Positions 10,003-18,079 of a stretch of 64,000 nucleotides of DNA are shown in pieces. This DNA comes from Henriciella sp. Lineage in GTDB: Bacteria > Pseudomonadota > Alphaproteobacteria > Caulobacterales > Hyphomonadaceae. The translations under genes and the position numbers were made by a program. The stretch spans positions 248,001 through 312,000 of the forward strand of contig NZ_JAPYPG010000004.1 in assembly GCF_029937755.1 (NCBI RefSeq), written 5' to 3'. The notes under the pieces were generated by a model, which had not been told where the DNA came from, did no database searches, and saw nothing but the letters and a program-made list of their open reading frames with translations. How positions within the stretch are numbered: position 1 is the stretch's first letter; the number at the start of each line of letters is the position of its first letter.

Positions 10003-11439
10003 ATGCAGGACTATCTCAAATTCTATATCAATGGCGAATGGGTCGACCCGGTCGAACCGCGTACGCTGGACGTCGAGAACCCGGCCACCGAAGAGCCGTT
10101 TGCTCGCATCTCACTCGGCTCCAAGGCCGATGTCGACAAGGCCGTGAAGGCCGCGCAAGACGCTTTCCCGTCCTTCTCGCAGACCTCGGTCGAGTATCGC
10201 GCCGAACTGCTTGAGAAGATCGCTGCCGGTATCCAGGCCCGCGCCTCCGACATGGCCGAAGCCATCTCCAACGAGATGGGCGCGCCGATGTGGCTCGCCA
10301 ATGCCGCCCAGGTCCCTGCCGGCATGGGCCACTACATGACCGCCGCCAAGATCCTGCGCGAATACCAGTTCGAGGAACAGCGCGGCGCCACCCAGATCCG
10401 CAAGGAGCCGATTGGCGTCTGCGGCTTCATCACGCCTTGGAACTGGCCGCAGAACCAGATCGCCTGCAAAGTCGCCCCGGCGATTGCAACGGGCTGCACC
10501 ATGGTTCTCAAGCCGTCGGAAATCGCGCCGCTCGATGCGATGATCGTGGCCGAAATCTTTCACGAAGCCGGTGTGCCGCCGGGCGTGTTCAACCTCGTCA
10601 ATGGCGACGGCCCCGGTGTCGGCGCCTACATGTCCCAGCATCCGGGCATCGACATGATGAGCTTCACCGGCTCCACGCGTGCCGGCGTGCTCGTACAGCA
10701 GGCCGCAGCCCCGACCGTGAAGCGCGTGGCGCTCGAACTCGGCGGCAAGTCGCCGAACATCGTCCTGCCGGATGCCGACCTCAACAAGGCTGTTGCCGGC
10801 GGCGTCATGCAGATGATGACCAATACCGGTCAGTCCTGTAACGCCCCGTCCCGTATGCTCGTCCAGCGCGACAAGCAGGACGAAGCCATGGCAATCGCCA
10901 AGGCGACCGCCGAGCAGGTGAAGGTGGGTGCCGGTGCCGATGCGCCAAAAGGCGCCATGGGGCCGATCTCGAACGCCAATCAGTGGAACAAGGTGCAGGA
11001 CCTGATCCAGAAGGGCATCGATGAAGGCGCAACGCTCGTCACCGGCGGCACGGGCCGCCCCGAAGGCTTCAACAAGGGCTACTTCGCCAAGCCGACCGTC
11101 TTCGGTAATGTCACCAATGACATGACGATCGCCCGCGAGGAAATCTTCGGCCCGGTGCTCTGCATCCTTCCTTATGACACCGAAGAGGATGCCATCCGGA
11201 TTGCGAATGACACGGTCTATGGCCTGTCCTCCTACGTGCAGTCCGGCGACATCGAGCATGCCCGCAAGGTCGGCAACCAGATCCGTGCCGGTAACGTGCA
11301 CATCAATGGCGCCGGCCCTGACTTCGCTACCGGCGCCTTCGGGGGCTACAAGCAGTCCGGCATCGGCCGCGAATGGGGCGATTACGGTTTCGAGGAATTC
11401 CTCGAAGTGAAGACCGTCTTCGGCCATACGCCGGCCTGA
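10003..11439 (+). CDS. NAD(P)-dependent aldehyde dehydrogenase
   Basis: A 478-residue member of the aldehyde dehydrogenase superfamily. Catalytic residues are visible: Cys279 in NTGQSCN, general base Glu245 in LELGGKSPN, Asn147 in the TPWNWP motif and the cofactor-binding Lys170 in VLKPSE. FTGSTRAG (about 221-228) is the Rossmann glycine motif and EEIFGPVL the usual C-terminal block. The length is normal for the family. The start at ATG 10003 is preceded by GGAGG. Substrate range cannot be assigned. The gene appears monocistronic: it has its own promoter gap of 131 bases and a strong terminator directly after it. Confidence 0.95.
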   Translation: MQDYLKFYINGEWVDPVEPRTLDVENPATEEPFARISLGSKADVDKAVKAAQDAFPSFSQTSVEYRAELLEKIAAGIQARASDMAEAISNEMGAPMWLANAAQVPAGMGHYMTAAKILREYQFEEQRGATQIRKEPIGVCGFITPWNWPQNQIACKVAPAIATGCTMVLKPSEIAPLDAMIVAEIFHEAGVPPGVFNLVNGDGPGVGAYMSQHPGIDMMSFTGSTRAGVLVQQAAAPTVKRVALELGGKSPNIVLPDADLNKAVAGGVMQMMTNTGQSCNAPSRMLVQRDKQDEAMAIAKATAEQVKVGAGADAPKGAMGPISNANQWNKVQDLIQKGIDEGATLVTGGTGRPEGFNKGYFAKPTVFGNVTNDMTIAREEIFGPVLCILPYDTEEDAIRIANDTVYGLSSYVQSGDIEHARKVGNQIRAGNVHINGAGPDFATGAFGGYKQSGIGREWGDYGFEEFLEVKTVFGHTPA

Positions 11440-11466
11440 CAGGCCGCCAGGCAATAACCATCAGAA

Positions 11467-11497
11467 AGCCCGCAAGCCCAGCGCTTGCGGGCTTTTT
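11467..11497 (+). terminator. Intrinsic terminator after aldehyde dehydrogenase
   Basis: An 11-bp GC-rich stem, AGCCCGCAAGC (11467-11477) with GCTTGCGGGCT (11483-11493), a 5-base loop and a following T-run. It ends the aldehyde dehydrogenase transcript. The rest of the gap to 11693 holds a 7-bp hairpin (GCAACTG/CAGTTGC, 11542-11562) and nothing else I recognise. Confidence 0.9.
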
Positions 11498-11693
11498 CTA
11501 TTCATCGGAAACCTCAACTTCGCTACCTGAGATCAGTACGCGCAACTGCCCCTCTCAGTTGCTCTTCCGGGAAATCTTCACGCCGCCAGCGTTCAATTCT
11601 GACTGCAATCATTTACAGCGGCACCCCTATGCCGTTGCCTGACGTTCAGCTTCATCCCATATAGTTGACAACAGCAACAATGATCAGCGTCCC

Positions 11694-12239
11694 ATGACCA
11701 TGAAACACCTCATTCCCGCCCTCGCTGCCCTTGCGCTCGCTGGCGCCTGTACGACAGCGACGCCTTACCAGGCCGCCGGGGGCCCGTCCTCAAGTGGCTA
11801 TTCCGACCAGCAGATAGAGAACAATCGCTGGATGGTCAGCTTTTCGGGCAACAGCCTGACCGACCGCCAGACCGTCGAGACCTATCTGCTCTACCGCGCC
11901 TCGGAGCTGACCATCCAGAATGGTTATGACAATTTCCGCATGGTGCGCCGTGAGACCGATGCCGATTCCAGCTTCGTGCCGGTTGGCGGCGGGACCTATA
12001 GCCACTTCCACCCCTATTACAGCTATTACGGGAATCATGGGCGTCTTCGCGCCTATTCACCCTACTGGTGGAACGACCCGTTCTGGAATGATGCGCCCGA
12101 CTACCGTGAGATCACCCGGTTTGAAGCCACATCGGAAATCCTCATGAGCCGTGGCGAGAAACCGGATGATCCGGCCTGGTACTCGGCCGAGGAAGTCCAG
12201 ATGAATCTCGCCGGACGCATCCAGCGCGCCCCTCGTTAA
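11694..12239 (+). CDS. CC0125/CC1285-family lipoprotein
   Basis: A 181-residue lipoprotein with signal peptide and lipobox LAGAC (Cys at about residue 19). The body carries the conserved segments of a small alphaproteobacterial lipoprotein family named after Caulobacter CC0125/CC1285: RWMVSFSGNSLTDRQTVETYLLYRASELT, then NGYDNFRMVRRET, then a Tyr/His/Trp-rich middle (about 100-130) and a C-terminal ATSEILMSRGEKP block. Function is unknown. The start ATG lacks a convincing Shine-Dalgarno; a second ATG two codons later is an alternative. A weak hairpin at 12265-12300 probably ends the transcript. Confidence 0.8.
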   Translation: MTMKHLIPALAALALAGACTTATPYQAAGGPSSSGYSDQQIENNRWMVSFSGNSLTDRQTVETYLLYRASELTIQNGYDNFRMVRRETDADSSFVPVGGGTYSHFHPYYSYYGNHGRLRAYSPYWWNDPFWNDAPDYREITRFEATSEILMSRGEKPDDPAWYSAEEVQMNLAGRIQRAPR

Positions 12240-12264
12240 AAGTTCACCGTTCGCAGCAATGATG

Positions 12265-12300
12265 ATAGCCTCTCGTCCGCACTGGATGGGAGGCTATTTT
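12265..12300 (+). terminator. Probable terminator after CC0125-family lipoprotein gene
   Basis: ATAGCCTC (12265-12272) pairs with GAGGCTAT (12290-12297), followed by a short T-run. The loop is long (17 bases), so termination efficiency is uncertain. Confidence 0.55.
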
Positions 12301-12348
12301 CATGTCGGAAAGGACAGGCAAACGGGGGACGCGTAACGGGGGCTTCCG

Positions 12349-12807
12349 GTGAAACGCCGCCCGCATCTGCGCCGTTTCACATCCGCTTCATGGCCTGTCA
12401 TCCTTGTTTACGGCGCGGCCCTCGCCGCCGGCATCCTCGTGCTGCAATGGATCGAATACCAGCATTTCGCCCGCACCCATCCCGGTGAGGTCCGCATTGC
12501 CTTGCTGGCTGCGCTCTTCCTCGGTGTCGGCATATGGGTGGGCGCGCAGCTCTTCCGGGGCCGGGCCGAAGGGGAAACGCCCGCCGACGGCAATCCGAAA
12601 GCCCAGGCGGCCCTGGGCATCAGCCCACGCGAGAAGGATGTGCTGAACCTGCTGGCGGCAGGATTTTCCAACAAGGAGATCGCCCGCGAACTCGGCGTCT
12701 CTCCCAACACGGTGAAGACGCATGTCGCCCGCCTGCTTGAAAAGCTCGAGGCCGACCGGCGCACACAGGCTATCCTGAAGGCAAGGGAGCTCGGCCTTGT
12801 ACGCTGA
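12349..12807 (+). CDS. Membrane-anchored LuxR-type DNA-binding protein
   Basis: A 152-residue protein with two predicted transmembrane helices (about residues 15-35 and 49-69) and a C-terminal LuxR/FixJ/GerE helix-turn-helix (about 89-150: ISPREKDVLNLLAAGFSNKEIARELGVSPNTVKTH region). It has no receiver domain and no autoinducer-binding domain, so it is a membrane-tethered one-component regulator. The start is GTG 12349 with a run of Gs upstream; the ATG at 12302 is out of frame. It is followed after 108 bases, containing two competing hairpins, by a DUF4199 membrane protein on the same strand, the likely partner or target. What it senses is unknown. Confidence 0.85.
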   Translation: MKRRPHLRRFTSASWPVILVYGAALAAGILVLQWIEYQHFARTHPGEVRIALLAALFLGVGIWVGAQLFRGRAEGETPADGNPKAQAALGISPREKDVLNLLAAGFSNKEIARELGVSPNTVKTHVARLLEKLEADRRTQAILKARELGLVR

Positions 12808-12811
12808 CCTG

Positions 12812-12847
12812 TCACCAGGACGGGTGATTTCACGAAAATCACCCTTT
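12812..12847 (+). promoter_or_regulatory. Mutually exclusive hairpins upstream of the DUF4199 gene
   Basis: GGGTGATTT (12822-12830) and AAATCACCC (12836-12844) form a 9-bp stem with a 5-base loop and a short T-run. The same GGTGA can instead pair with TCACC at 12812-12816. As an RNA this is an attenuator-like arrangement; as DNA, the palindrome could be an operator for the LuxR-type protein just upstream. Both readings are inference. Confidence 0.5.
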
Positions 12848-12915
12848 CGGGCGATAGCCATCCGTTCTGTCACCTGCCCTTTTCCATCCGGTCAAAACGG
12901 AAAGGGTCAAACGAC

Positions 12916-13461
12916 ATGTTGAAACGAATTCTGATCGCAGGCCTTGCGGCCGGTCTTGTCACCGGCGGCGTCCTGTTCGTGGGCATATCCATGGCAAGCG
13001 ACTCCATGATGGAGGGCGATCATGGCGGCCATGTCTATGGCTATGCCTCGATGATCCTGGCGCTCAGCCTTATCTTCTTCGCGATCAAGCGCCAGCGCGA
13101 CATCGCCCAGGGCGGGGTCATCAAATTCCTGCCAGCCTTCGGCATGGGTCTCGCCATCAGCGCGGTGGCCGCCTTCATCTATGCGCTTGGCTGGGAGCTG
13201 ACGCTCGCGACCACTGGCCTCGACTTTGCCGGGCCATATACCGAAGCCGCCATCGAGACGGCCCGCGAGAAAGGCATGAGCGGCGAGGAGCTTGCTGCGT
13301 ATGAAGAGAAGATGCGCGGCTTTGCCGATATGTACGCCAATCCCGCCTACCGCATCCCGATCACGATGCTCGAACTCTTCCCGGTGGGCGTGATCATCTC
13401 GCTGATCTCGGCGCTCCTGTTGCGCAATAGCGGCTTTCTTGCGCACCGGCCGACAGTCTGA
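12916..13461 (+). CDS. DUF4199 family membrane protein
   Basis: A 181-residue inner-membrane protein with four hydrophobic segments at about residues 5-27, 40-58, 72-97 and 153-172. A periplasmic or cytosolic helical loop (about 100-150) has the MSGEELAAYEEKMRGFADMY pattern seen in DUF4199 proteins of Caulobacterales. Function unknown. Its pairing with a membrane-anchored LuxR-type regulator 108 bases upstream on the same strand suggests the two act together or that the regulator controls it. A bidirectional terminator follows. Confidence 0.8.
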   Translation: MLKRILIAGLAAGLVTGGVLFVGISMASDSMMEGDHGGHVYGYASMILALSLIFFAIKRQRDIAQGGVIKFLPAFGMGLAISAVAAFIYALGWELTLATTGLDFAGPYTEAAIETAREKGMSGEELAAYEEKMRGFADMYANPAYRIPITMLELFPVGVIISLISALLLRNSGFLAHRPTV

Positions 13462-13483
13462 GGACACCGGACCGGAAACGAAA

Positions 13484-13514
13484 AAAAGCCCGCTCCTTTA
13501 GAGAGCGGGCTTTT
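13484..13514. terminator. Bidirectional intrinsic terminator between convergent genes
   Basis: GCCCGCTC (13488-13495) and GAGCGGGC (13503-13510) form a stem with a 7-base loop, flanked by an A-run on the left and TTTT on the right. It can therefore terminate both the rightward DUF4199 gene and the leftward dehydrogenase gene. Confidence 0.9.
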
Positions 13515-13537
13515 GTCTCTGGTCTTGCAGGCGACGC

Positions 13538-14317
13538 TTAGCGCGGGGCCATGCGGATCGCCCCGTCGAGGCGGACATCCTCACCATTGAAGTAGGCGTT
13601 GACGATCATCTCGCGCGCAAGCGAAGCGTACTCGTCCGGGTTGCCGAGACGGGCCGGGTTCGGCACCTGGGCCCCGAGCGCCTGCTTCACATTCTCCGGC
13701 GCGCCCTGCAGCAGCGGGGTGTTGAAGATACCCGGCAGGATCGTGTTCACGCGGATCAGCTCACGCGACAGGTCGCGGGCGATCGGAAGCGTCATGCCGA
13801 CGACGCCGCCCTTGGAGGCGGAGTAGGCTGCCTGGCCGATCTGGCCATCTTCAGCCGCAACGGAGGCCGTATTGACGATGGCGCCACGCTCACCGTCGAT
13901 CGGGTCGAGCGTCATCATGCCGGCGGCAGACTTGGCGATGCAGCGGAAGGTGCCGACGAGGTTGATCTGGATGATCATGTCGAACTTATCGAGCGGGAAG
14001 TGCTTGATGTCGCCGGTTTCCTTGTCGCGCGAGGCGGTCTTGATGGCGTTGCCCGTCCCAGCGCAATTGACGAGGATGCGTTCCTGCCCGATAGCCGCGC
14101 GCGACTTCTCGAAGGCGGCATCGATGGAGGCCTCATCGGTGACGTTCGCCTTGCAGAACACACCGCCAAGTTCCTTGGCCAGCGCTTCGCCTTTTTCCTC
14201 GTTCAGGTCGAACAGCGCGACCTTGACGCCTTCTGCAGCAAGTTTGCGGGCTGTGGCCGCGCCGAGGCCCGAAGCGCCACCGGTGATGACGGCGCTGATG
14301 TCTGAGCTGAGTTTCAT
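13538..14317 (-). CDS. Short-chain dehydrogenase, 3-hydroxyacyl-CoA dehydrogenase type II-like
   Basis: A 259-residue classical SDR. The cofactor motif TGGASGLG (residues 12-19) with Asp37 after the second strand indicates NAD preference. NCAG (84-87) and the catalytic Ser152, Tyr165 and Lys169 (YSASK) are intact. The RGAIVNTASVAAEDGQIGQAAYSASKGG segment and the VNTILPGIFNTPLL block resemble 3-hydroxyacyl-CoA/2-methyl-3-hydroxybutyryl-CoA dehydrogenases (HSD17B10-like), which act in fatty-acid or branched-chain degradation. The start is ATG 14317, with AAGGGAGAT about 9 bases upstream, not the in-frame ATG at 14341. It is single-gene and convergent with the DUF4199 gene. Confidence 0.88.
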   Translation of the reverse strand: MKLSSDISAVITGGASGLGAATARKLAAEGVKVALFDLNEEKGEALAKELGGVFCKANVTDEASIDAAFEKSRAAIGQERILVNCAGTGNAIKTASRDKETGDIKHFPLDKFDMIIQINLVGTFRCIAKSAAGMMTLDPIDGERGAIVNTASVAAEDGQIGQAAYSASKGGVVGMTLPIARDLSRELIRVNTILPGIFNTPLLQGAPENVKQALGAQVPNPARLGNPDEYASLAREMIVNAYFNGEDVRLDGAIRMAPR

Positions 14318-14385
14318 TCTGTTGGATCTCCCTTGGAACACTCATATGATGAAAAGCGATCTATAGGGTATGGAAAGGCCCGCCA

Positions 14386-14793
14386 ATGCGTAACCCAACG
14401 GAAATTGTCATCGAAAACGGGGAGAGCCATCCCCGCTATATGCCGATAGATATCGAGCAGGAGCGAAAGCGCACCGAGCGCAAGCTCCTTCCGAAGCTTT
14501 TACGCGTGGCCGGACGCATCCCGTTCGCCGATGATCTGGCGGCTGCCTATTACGCCGCCATGGACCCGGTGACACCGAAAAAGGCCAAGGCGGTGCTGTT
14601 CGCCGCACTCGGCTATTTCGTGGTGCCCACTGACATGGTGCCGGATTTCATCGCCGGGCTCGGCTTTGCCGATGATGCCACGGTGCTTGCCACGGCGCTC
14701 AGTATTGTCGGCTCCCAGGTGCGCGAACGTCACCGCCAGTCGGCGCGCCGCCTGCTCGGTCTGCCGGAGCCGGCCGAGCCACAGGACGACTAG
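14386..14793 (+). CDS. YkvA-family (DUF1232) membrane protein
   Basis: A 135-residue protein with the DUF1232 core at about residues 65-105, including FAALGYFVVPTDMVPDFIAGLGFADDATVL, the family's P.D..PD....G..DD signature around a hydrophobic segment. The N-terminal part is basic and helical. Function is unknown. Its 3' end overlaps the convergent penicillin-binding-protein activator gene by four bases. Confidence 0.85.
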   Translation: MRNPTEIVIENGESHPRYMPIDIEQERKRTERKLLPKLLRVAGRIPFADDLAAAYYAAMDPVTPKKAKAVLFAALGYFVVPTDMVPDFIAGLGFADDATVLATALSIVGSQVRERHRQSARRLLGLPEPAEPQDD

Positions 14794-16103
14794 CCGATAT
14801 CCGGATCGAAACGGGTGCCGCCTTCATGGATCAGGGTCGCCCCTTCACCGGGTGAGACCTCATAGATGGAAAGCTTGCGCTCGGCCGTGCCCTGCGCGGT
14901 AAAGCGGAACAGGCCGTTGAGGCCGACAAACCCATCCTCGGCGAGGATCTCACGCCGGTCCAGGTCGCCGTCCGCAGACAGCGAAATGGCGAGCGCGGCT
15001 GCATCATAGGCCTGCGCGGCAAGGCTCGTCGGGGCGCGGCCATAGATGCGCTTGTAGCGCGTCTCGAAGGATTGGAGATCGACATCCGGCGGGGCGACGA
15101 ACCAGCCACCCTTCAGGGACGGTTCCCGCCAGACATTCGGATCATCCCATCCGGACAGGCCCATCAGCTGAACCGAGCGGCTGACGCCATGATAGGCCAG
15201 CAGCGGGGCGACCTTGCGCAGCTGCGTGCCGCGTTCGGGAATGAGGACGGCAACGGGGCCGTAGGATTCAGCGGAATTGATGGACTGGGCGAGATAGCGC
15301 GCTTCCGAACTCGGCGAGTCGCTGCCATCGGGATAGAACCCCGTCGCCACGACACGTGCGCCCTTCTGGTTGGCCTCGAACTGCAGGGCCGTCTCGATGC
15401 GCTGGCCGAGTGCGCTCTGCGGGCCGAAGAAGGCAAATTGCTGGAACCCCTGACTGATCGCGTACTCGACGAGTGAAGAGACTTCCTCTTCCGGGCTGAT
15501 CGATGCGAGCCATGTATTGCCGCCAGCCACATCTCGGTCATTCGAGAAGGCGATGACGGGGATGCCAGCGAGCTTCCGCTCCTCGTTGAGTGCCGCAACG
15601 CTCGAGCCGAAAAGCGGGCCGAGAAAGAATTCAGCACCTTCCGATTGCGCCTGCTCGGCCATTTCCACGGTCTGGCTCTTCGATCCGGCTGTATCCTTGG
15701 GCAGCAGGACGAAGGTGTCCGGCGCATGATCGAACAGCGCCATTTCGATGCCCGCGAGCATACCTTCGGCTTCGGCACGGACACCGGCATTCGGGTGCGA
15801 GAAGGGCAGCAGCACGCCGGCGCGCACCAGGTCCTTGCCCTTCAGGAATTCCGGCGTGAACTTCCCCCGTAGCGGTTTGGGCAGGCCATTGGCGTCTATT
15901 TCCAGGCCATTCGCATGCAGGCTGCCGCGCTCATCATCCCTGTCGCGATCGGCCTGACGGTCCTGGCTGGGCTCGACCCGCGGCTTGCCGCTGGAGATCG
16001 GCGCCGGTGGCCCGGACGTGGCGCAACCGGCCAATGTCAGGAAAGCCGCGAAAACAAGGCTTGGCGCGAGGCGCCCAAAGCGCGATTGTGCCCGAGATGT
16101 CAT
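14790..16103 (-). CDS. LpoA-like penicillin-binding protein activator lipoprotein
   Basis: A 437-residue lipoprotein (lipobox LAGC, Cys27) with a periplasmic binding protein type I fold: VRAGVLLPFSHPNAGVRAEAEGMLAGIEMALFD at the start of the first lobe, then FFLGPLFGSSVAALNEERKLAGIPVIAFSNDRDVAGGNTW. This matches the C-terminal domain of LpoA and the alphaproteobacterial penicillin-binding protein activator family. In gammaproteobacteria LpoA stimulates PBP1A from the outer membrane; a matching role here is inference. The start ATG 16103 is supported by AAGGA 9 bases upstream. Its 5' end overlaps the divergent rsmI start by 7 bases, reproducing the common lpoA-like/rsmI/yraN neighbourhood. Confidence 0.85.
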   Translation of the reverse strand: MTSRAQSRFGRLAPSLVFAAFLTLAGCATSGPPAPISSGKPRVEPSQDRQADRDRDDERGSLHANGLEIDANGLPKPLRGKFTPEFLKGKDLVRAGVLLPFSHPNAGVRAEAEGMLAGIEMALFDHAPDTFVLLPKDTAGSKSQTVEMAEQAQSEGAEFFLGPLFGSSVAALNEERKLAGIPVIAFSNDRDVAGGNTWLASISPEEEVSSLVEYAISQGFQQFAFFGPQSALGQRIETALQFEANQKGARVVATGFYPDGSDSPSSEARYLAQSINSAESYGPVAVLIPERGTQLRKVAPLLAYHGVSRSVQLMGLSGWDDPNVWREPSLKGGWFVAPPDVDLQSFETRYKRIYGRAPTSLAAQAYDAAALAISLSADGDLDRREILAEDGFVGLNGLFRFTAQGTAERKLSIYEVSPGEGATLIHEGGTRFDPDIG

Positions 16104-17023
16104 CCAGTGATCCTTCCATTCCGGCAGAGAGCCGATCCGCGTCCGAGACTAGTGCCGCTCATGGAGCCAAGCAACACGCCAAGCAGCAACTCGAACCGGG
16201 TCTCCACATTGTCTCCACGCCTATCGGCAATCTGCGCGATATTACCTTGCGCGCGCTCGACACGCTGGCTGCAGCCGACGAGGTACTCGCCGAGGACACG
16301 CGCGTCGCCCGCAAGCTGCTAGATGCCCATGGCATTCGCGCAAAACTGAGTGCCTACCATGACCATAATGGGGCAGAGCGGCGCCCGGACCTCCTGAAAA
16401 AACTGCAGGACGGCGCCCGCATTGCGCTGATCTCGGACGCCGGTACGCCGCTTGTATCCGATCCGGGCTGGAAGCTTGCGCATGAGGCCGTCGAGGCAGG
16501 CATCCGTGTCATACCGGTGCCGGGCGCCTCTGCCATGCTGGCGGGCCTTGTCGCATCCGCCCTGCCGAGTGACCGGTTCATGTTCTGCGGCTTCCTTCCG
16601 GTGAAATCCGGCCAAAGGAAAAAGGAAGCGGAAGCACTGAAATCAGTGCCCGCCACGCTGATCTTCTATGAGGGCGGGTCTCGGCTCGCCGCCTGCCTTG
16701 CCGACCTCGCCGAGACCTTCGGCGCAGAGCGCACCGGCGCGGTGGCCCGCGAACTGACCAAGCTGTTCGAGGAAACCCGCCACGGCACACTCGCCGAGCT
16801 GGCGGCCCACTATGAAGCCGAAGGCGCCCCCAAGGGCGAAATCGTGATCCTTGTCGGGCCGCCACTGGAGGAAGAAGCCAGCCAGGAGGATATCGACACG
16901 GCCCTGCGAAAAGCGCTGGAGGACGCCCCGGTCAAACAGGCGGCCAACATGGTCGCGGCCGCCTATGGCATCTCCAAGCGGGACGCCTATCAACGCGCCC
17001 TGACGCTCAAATCCGATGGCTGA
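16097..17023 (+). CDS. rsmI: 16S rRNA (cytidine(1402)-2'-O)-methyltransferase RsmI
   Basis: A 308-residue SAM-dependent tetrapyrrole-methylase-fold enzyme that 2'-O-methylates C1402 of 16S rRNA. Family blocks are intact: GLHIVSTPIGNLRDITLRAL (start of the domain, about residues 32-51), EDTRVARKLL, YHDHNG, LISDAGTPLVSDPG, VIPVPGASAMLAGLVAS and FCGFLP. Upstream of the domain are about 30 low-conservation residues. The only good start codon is ATG 16097, with a weak Shine-Dalgarno. It overlaps the divergent lpoA-like gene at their start codons and overlaps yraN by 8 bases at its end, so rsmI-yraN is an operon. Confidence 0.95.
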   Translation: MSSSDPSIPAESRSASETSAAHGAKQHAKQQLEPGLHIVSTPIGNLRDITLRALDTLAAADEVLAEDTRVARKLLDAHGIRAKLSAYHDHNGAERRPDLLKKLQDGARIALISDAGTPLVSDPGWKLAHEAVEAGIRVIPVPGASAMLAGLVASALPSDRFMFCGFLPVKSGQRKKEAEALKSVPATLIFYEGGSRLAACLADLAETFGAERTGAVARELTKLFEETRHGTLAELAAHYEAEGAPKGEIVILVGPPLEEEASQEDIDTALRKALEDAPVKQAANMVAAAYGISKRDAYQRALTLKSDG

Positions 17024-17405
17024 CGGACGCGCCCGACGGATCGCTGCCGAGGCGCATGGCCGCCGGGCGGAAAAGCTGGCAGCGCTGTGGCTGCGTCTGA
17101 AGGGGTACCGCATCCTCGCCCAGCGCGTGCGCCTGCCTGTCGGTGAAATCGATCTCATTGCCCGGCGTGGCAAGCTCGTCGCCTTTGTCGAGGTGAAGGC
17201 ACGCACGACGCGTCTGGCGGGCGAGACCGCCGTGCCTGATGCCGCCTGGACACGGATCAGTCGCGCGGCCGAAAGCTGGATGGCGTCAAAGCCAGCGCTT
17301 TCAGGGCTGGACTGGCGCTTCGATCTTGTGATCATTTTACCACGACAGCTGCCGATTCACTTACGTGACACCTGGCGCCCATTTTTCGCCTCAACCCGGT
17401 TTTAA
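17016..17405 (+). CDS. yraN: YraN / UPF0102 family protein
   Basis: A 129-residue protein of the UPF0102 family, which has a restriction-endonuclease-like fold. The conserved core is present: G..AE..AA.WL..KGYRIL, GEIDLIARRGKLVAFVEVKART, and DWRFDLVII. Asp (EIDL) and Glu-x-Lys (VEVK) of the nuclease-like site are intact. Function is not established. The start codon overlaps the end of rsmI by 8 bases, the usual genomic partner. Confidence 0.92.
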   Translation: MADGRARRIAAEAHGRRAEKLAALWLRLKGYRILAQRVRLPVGEIDLIARRGKLVAFVEVKARTTRLAGETAVPDAAWTRISRAAESWMASKPALSGLDWRFDLVIILPRQLPIHLRDTWRPFFASTRF

Positions 17406-17442
17406 GCCGTTCAGACAGTTTGCAGAACAAGACGCGTTAAGC

Positions 17443-18075
17443 ATGACACGAACAGCCCTACTCTCCCTGATCCTTTGCACACCGCTGCTTGCCTCCGGCT
17501 GCGTGGCCGCTGCCATTGGCACCGCCGGCGCGGTCGGCGTTGCCTCCATGCAGGACCGCACGGTCGGGGAGGCCGTCGATGACGCAACCACCTCGAACGA
17601 GATCAAGGCCAAGCTTCTCGATGAGGGCGGCCTGGGAGAAGTCGATGTCGAGGTCGCCCAGGGCCTGGTTCTGCTGTCGGGCCGGGTCAGCACGCCGGAA
17701 CAGCGCGTACGCGCCGAGGATCTCGCCTGGAGTTCGACACGCACCCGCGATGTCGCCAATGAGATCAAGATCGAAAAGCCGGGTGGCTTCTTCGCCAATG
17801 CGTCCGACGAACTGATCACCGCGCGTGTCCGCGCCTCGCTTGTCGCCTCGAAGGAGGTGAAGAGCATCAATTTCAATATCGAGACCTATGATGGGGTCGT
17901 CTATCTGATGGGCATTGCCCGCACCCAGTCGGAGCTGACAGAAGCGGCCGAGCGCGCCAGCCTTGTCGGCGGGGTGCAGAAGGTCGTTTCCTATGTCCGG
18001 GTGAACGCGGAGCGGGCCCGCGCCAACGCAACGCCCAATGATGAACTCGTCGGCGGACCAGCTGCCACGAACTAG
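17443..18075 (+). CDS. BON-domain outer membrane lipoprotein (DolP-like)
   Basis: About 210 residues: lipoprotein signal with lipobox LASGC, a Gly/Ala-rich linker, and two BON domains (about residues 40-110 and 118-185) with the VDVEVAQGLVLLSGRV and FNIETYDGVVYLMGIA strands typical of the fold. The layout matches DolP/YraP, which in enterobacteria supports outer-membrane integrity and lies beside yraN and lpoA, as here. I set the start at ATG 17443, which puts the signal peptide at the N-terminus; the longer frame from 17365 would bury it. The gap to yraN is 37 bases, so they are probably co-transcribed. Confidence 0.88.
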   Translation: MTRTALLSLILCTPLLASGCVAAAIGTAGAVGVASMQDRTVGEAVDDATTSNEIKAKLLDEGGLGEVDVEVAQGLVLLSGRVSTPEQRVRAEDLAWSSTRTRDVANEIKIEKPGGFFANASDELITARVRASLVASKEVKSINFNIETYDGVVYLMGIARTQSELTEAAERASLVGGVQKVVSYVRVNAERARANATPNDELVGGPAATN

Positions 18076-18079
18076 ACCC

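Noticed and set aside
10111..11454. 447-codon open frame antisense to the aldehyde dehydrogenase
   Set aside because: The sense strand encodes a full catalytic aldehyde dehydrogenase; the antisense frame is a by-product of GC-rich codon use and shows His/Gly/Asp-rich nonsense composition.
12825..12838. 14-base sequence TGATTTCACGAAAA shared with 57097-57110 as a common operator
   Set aside because: In a 64-kb window several shared 14-mers are expected by chance, and the surroundings of the two copies differ.
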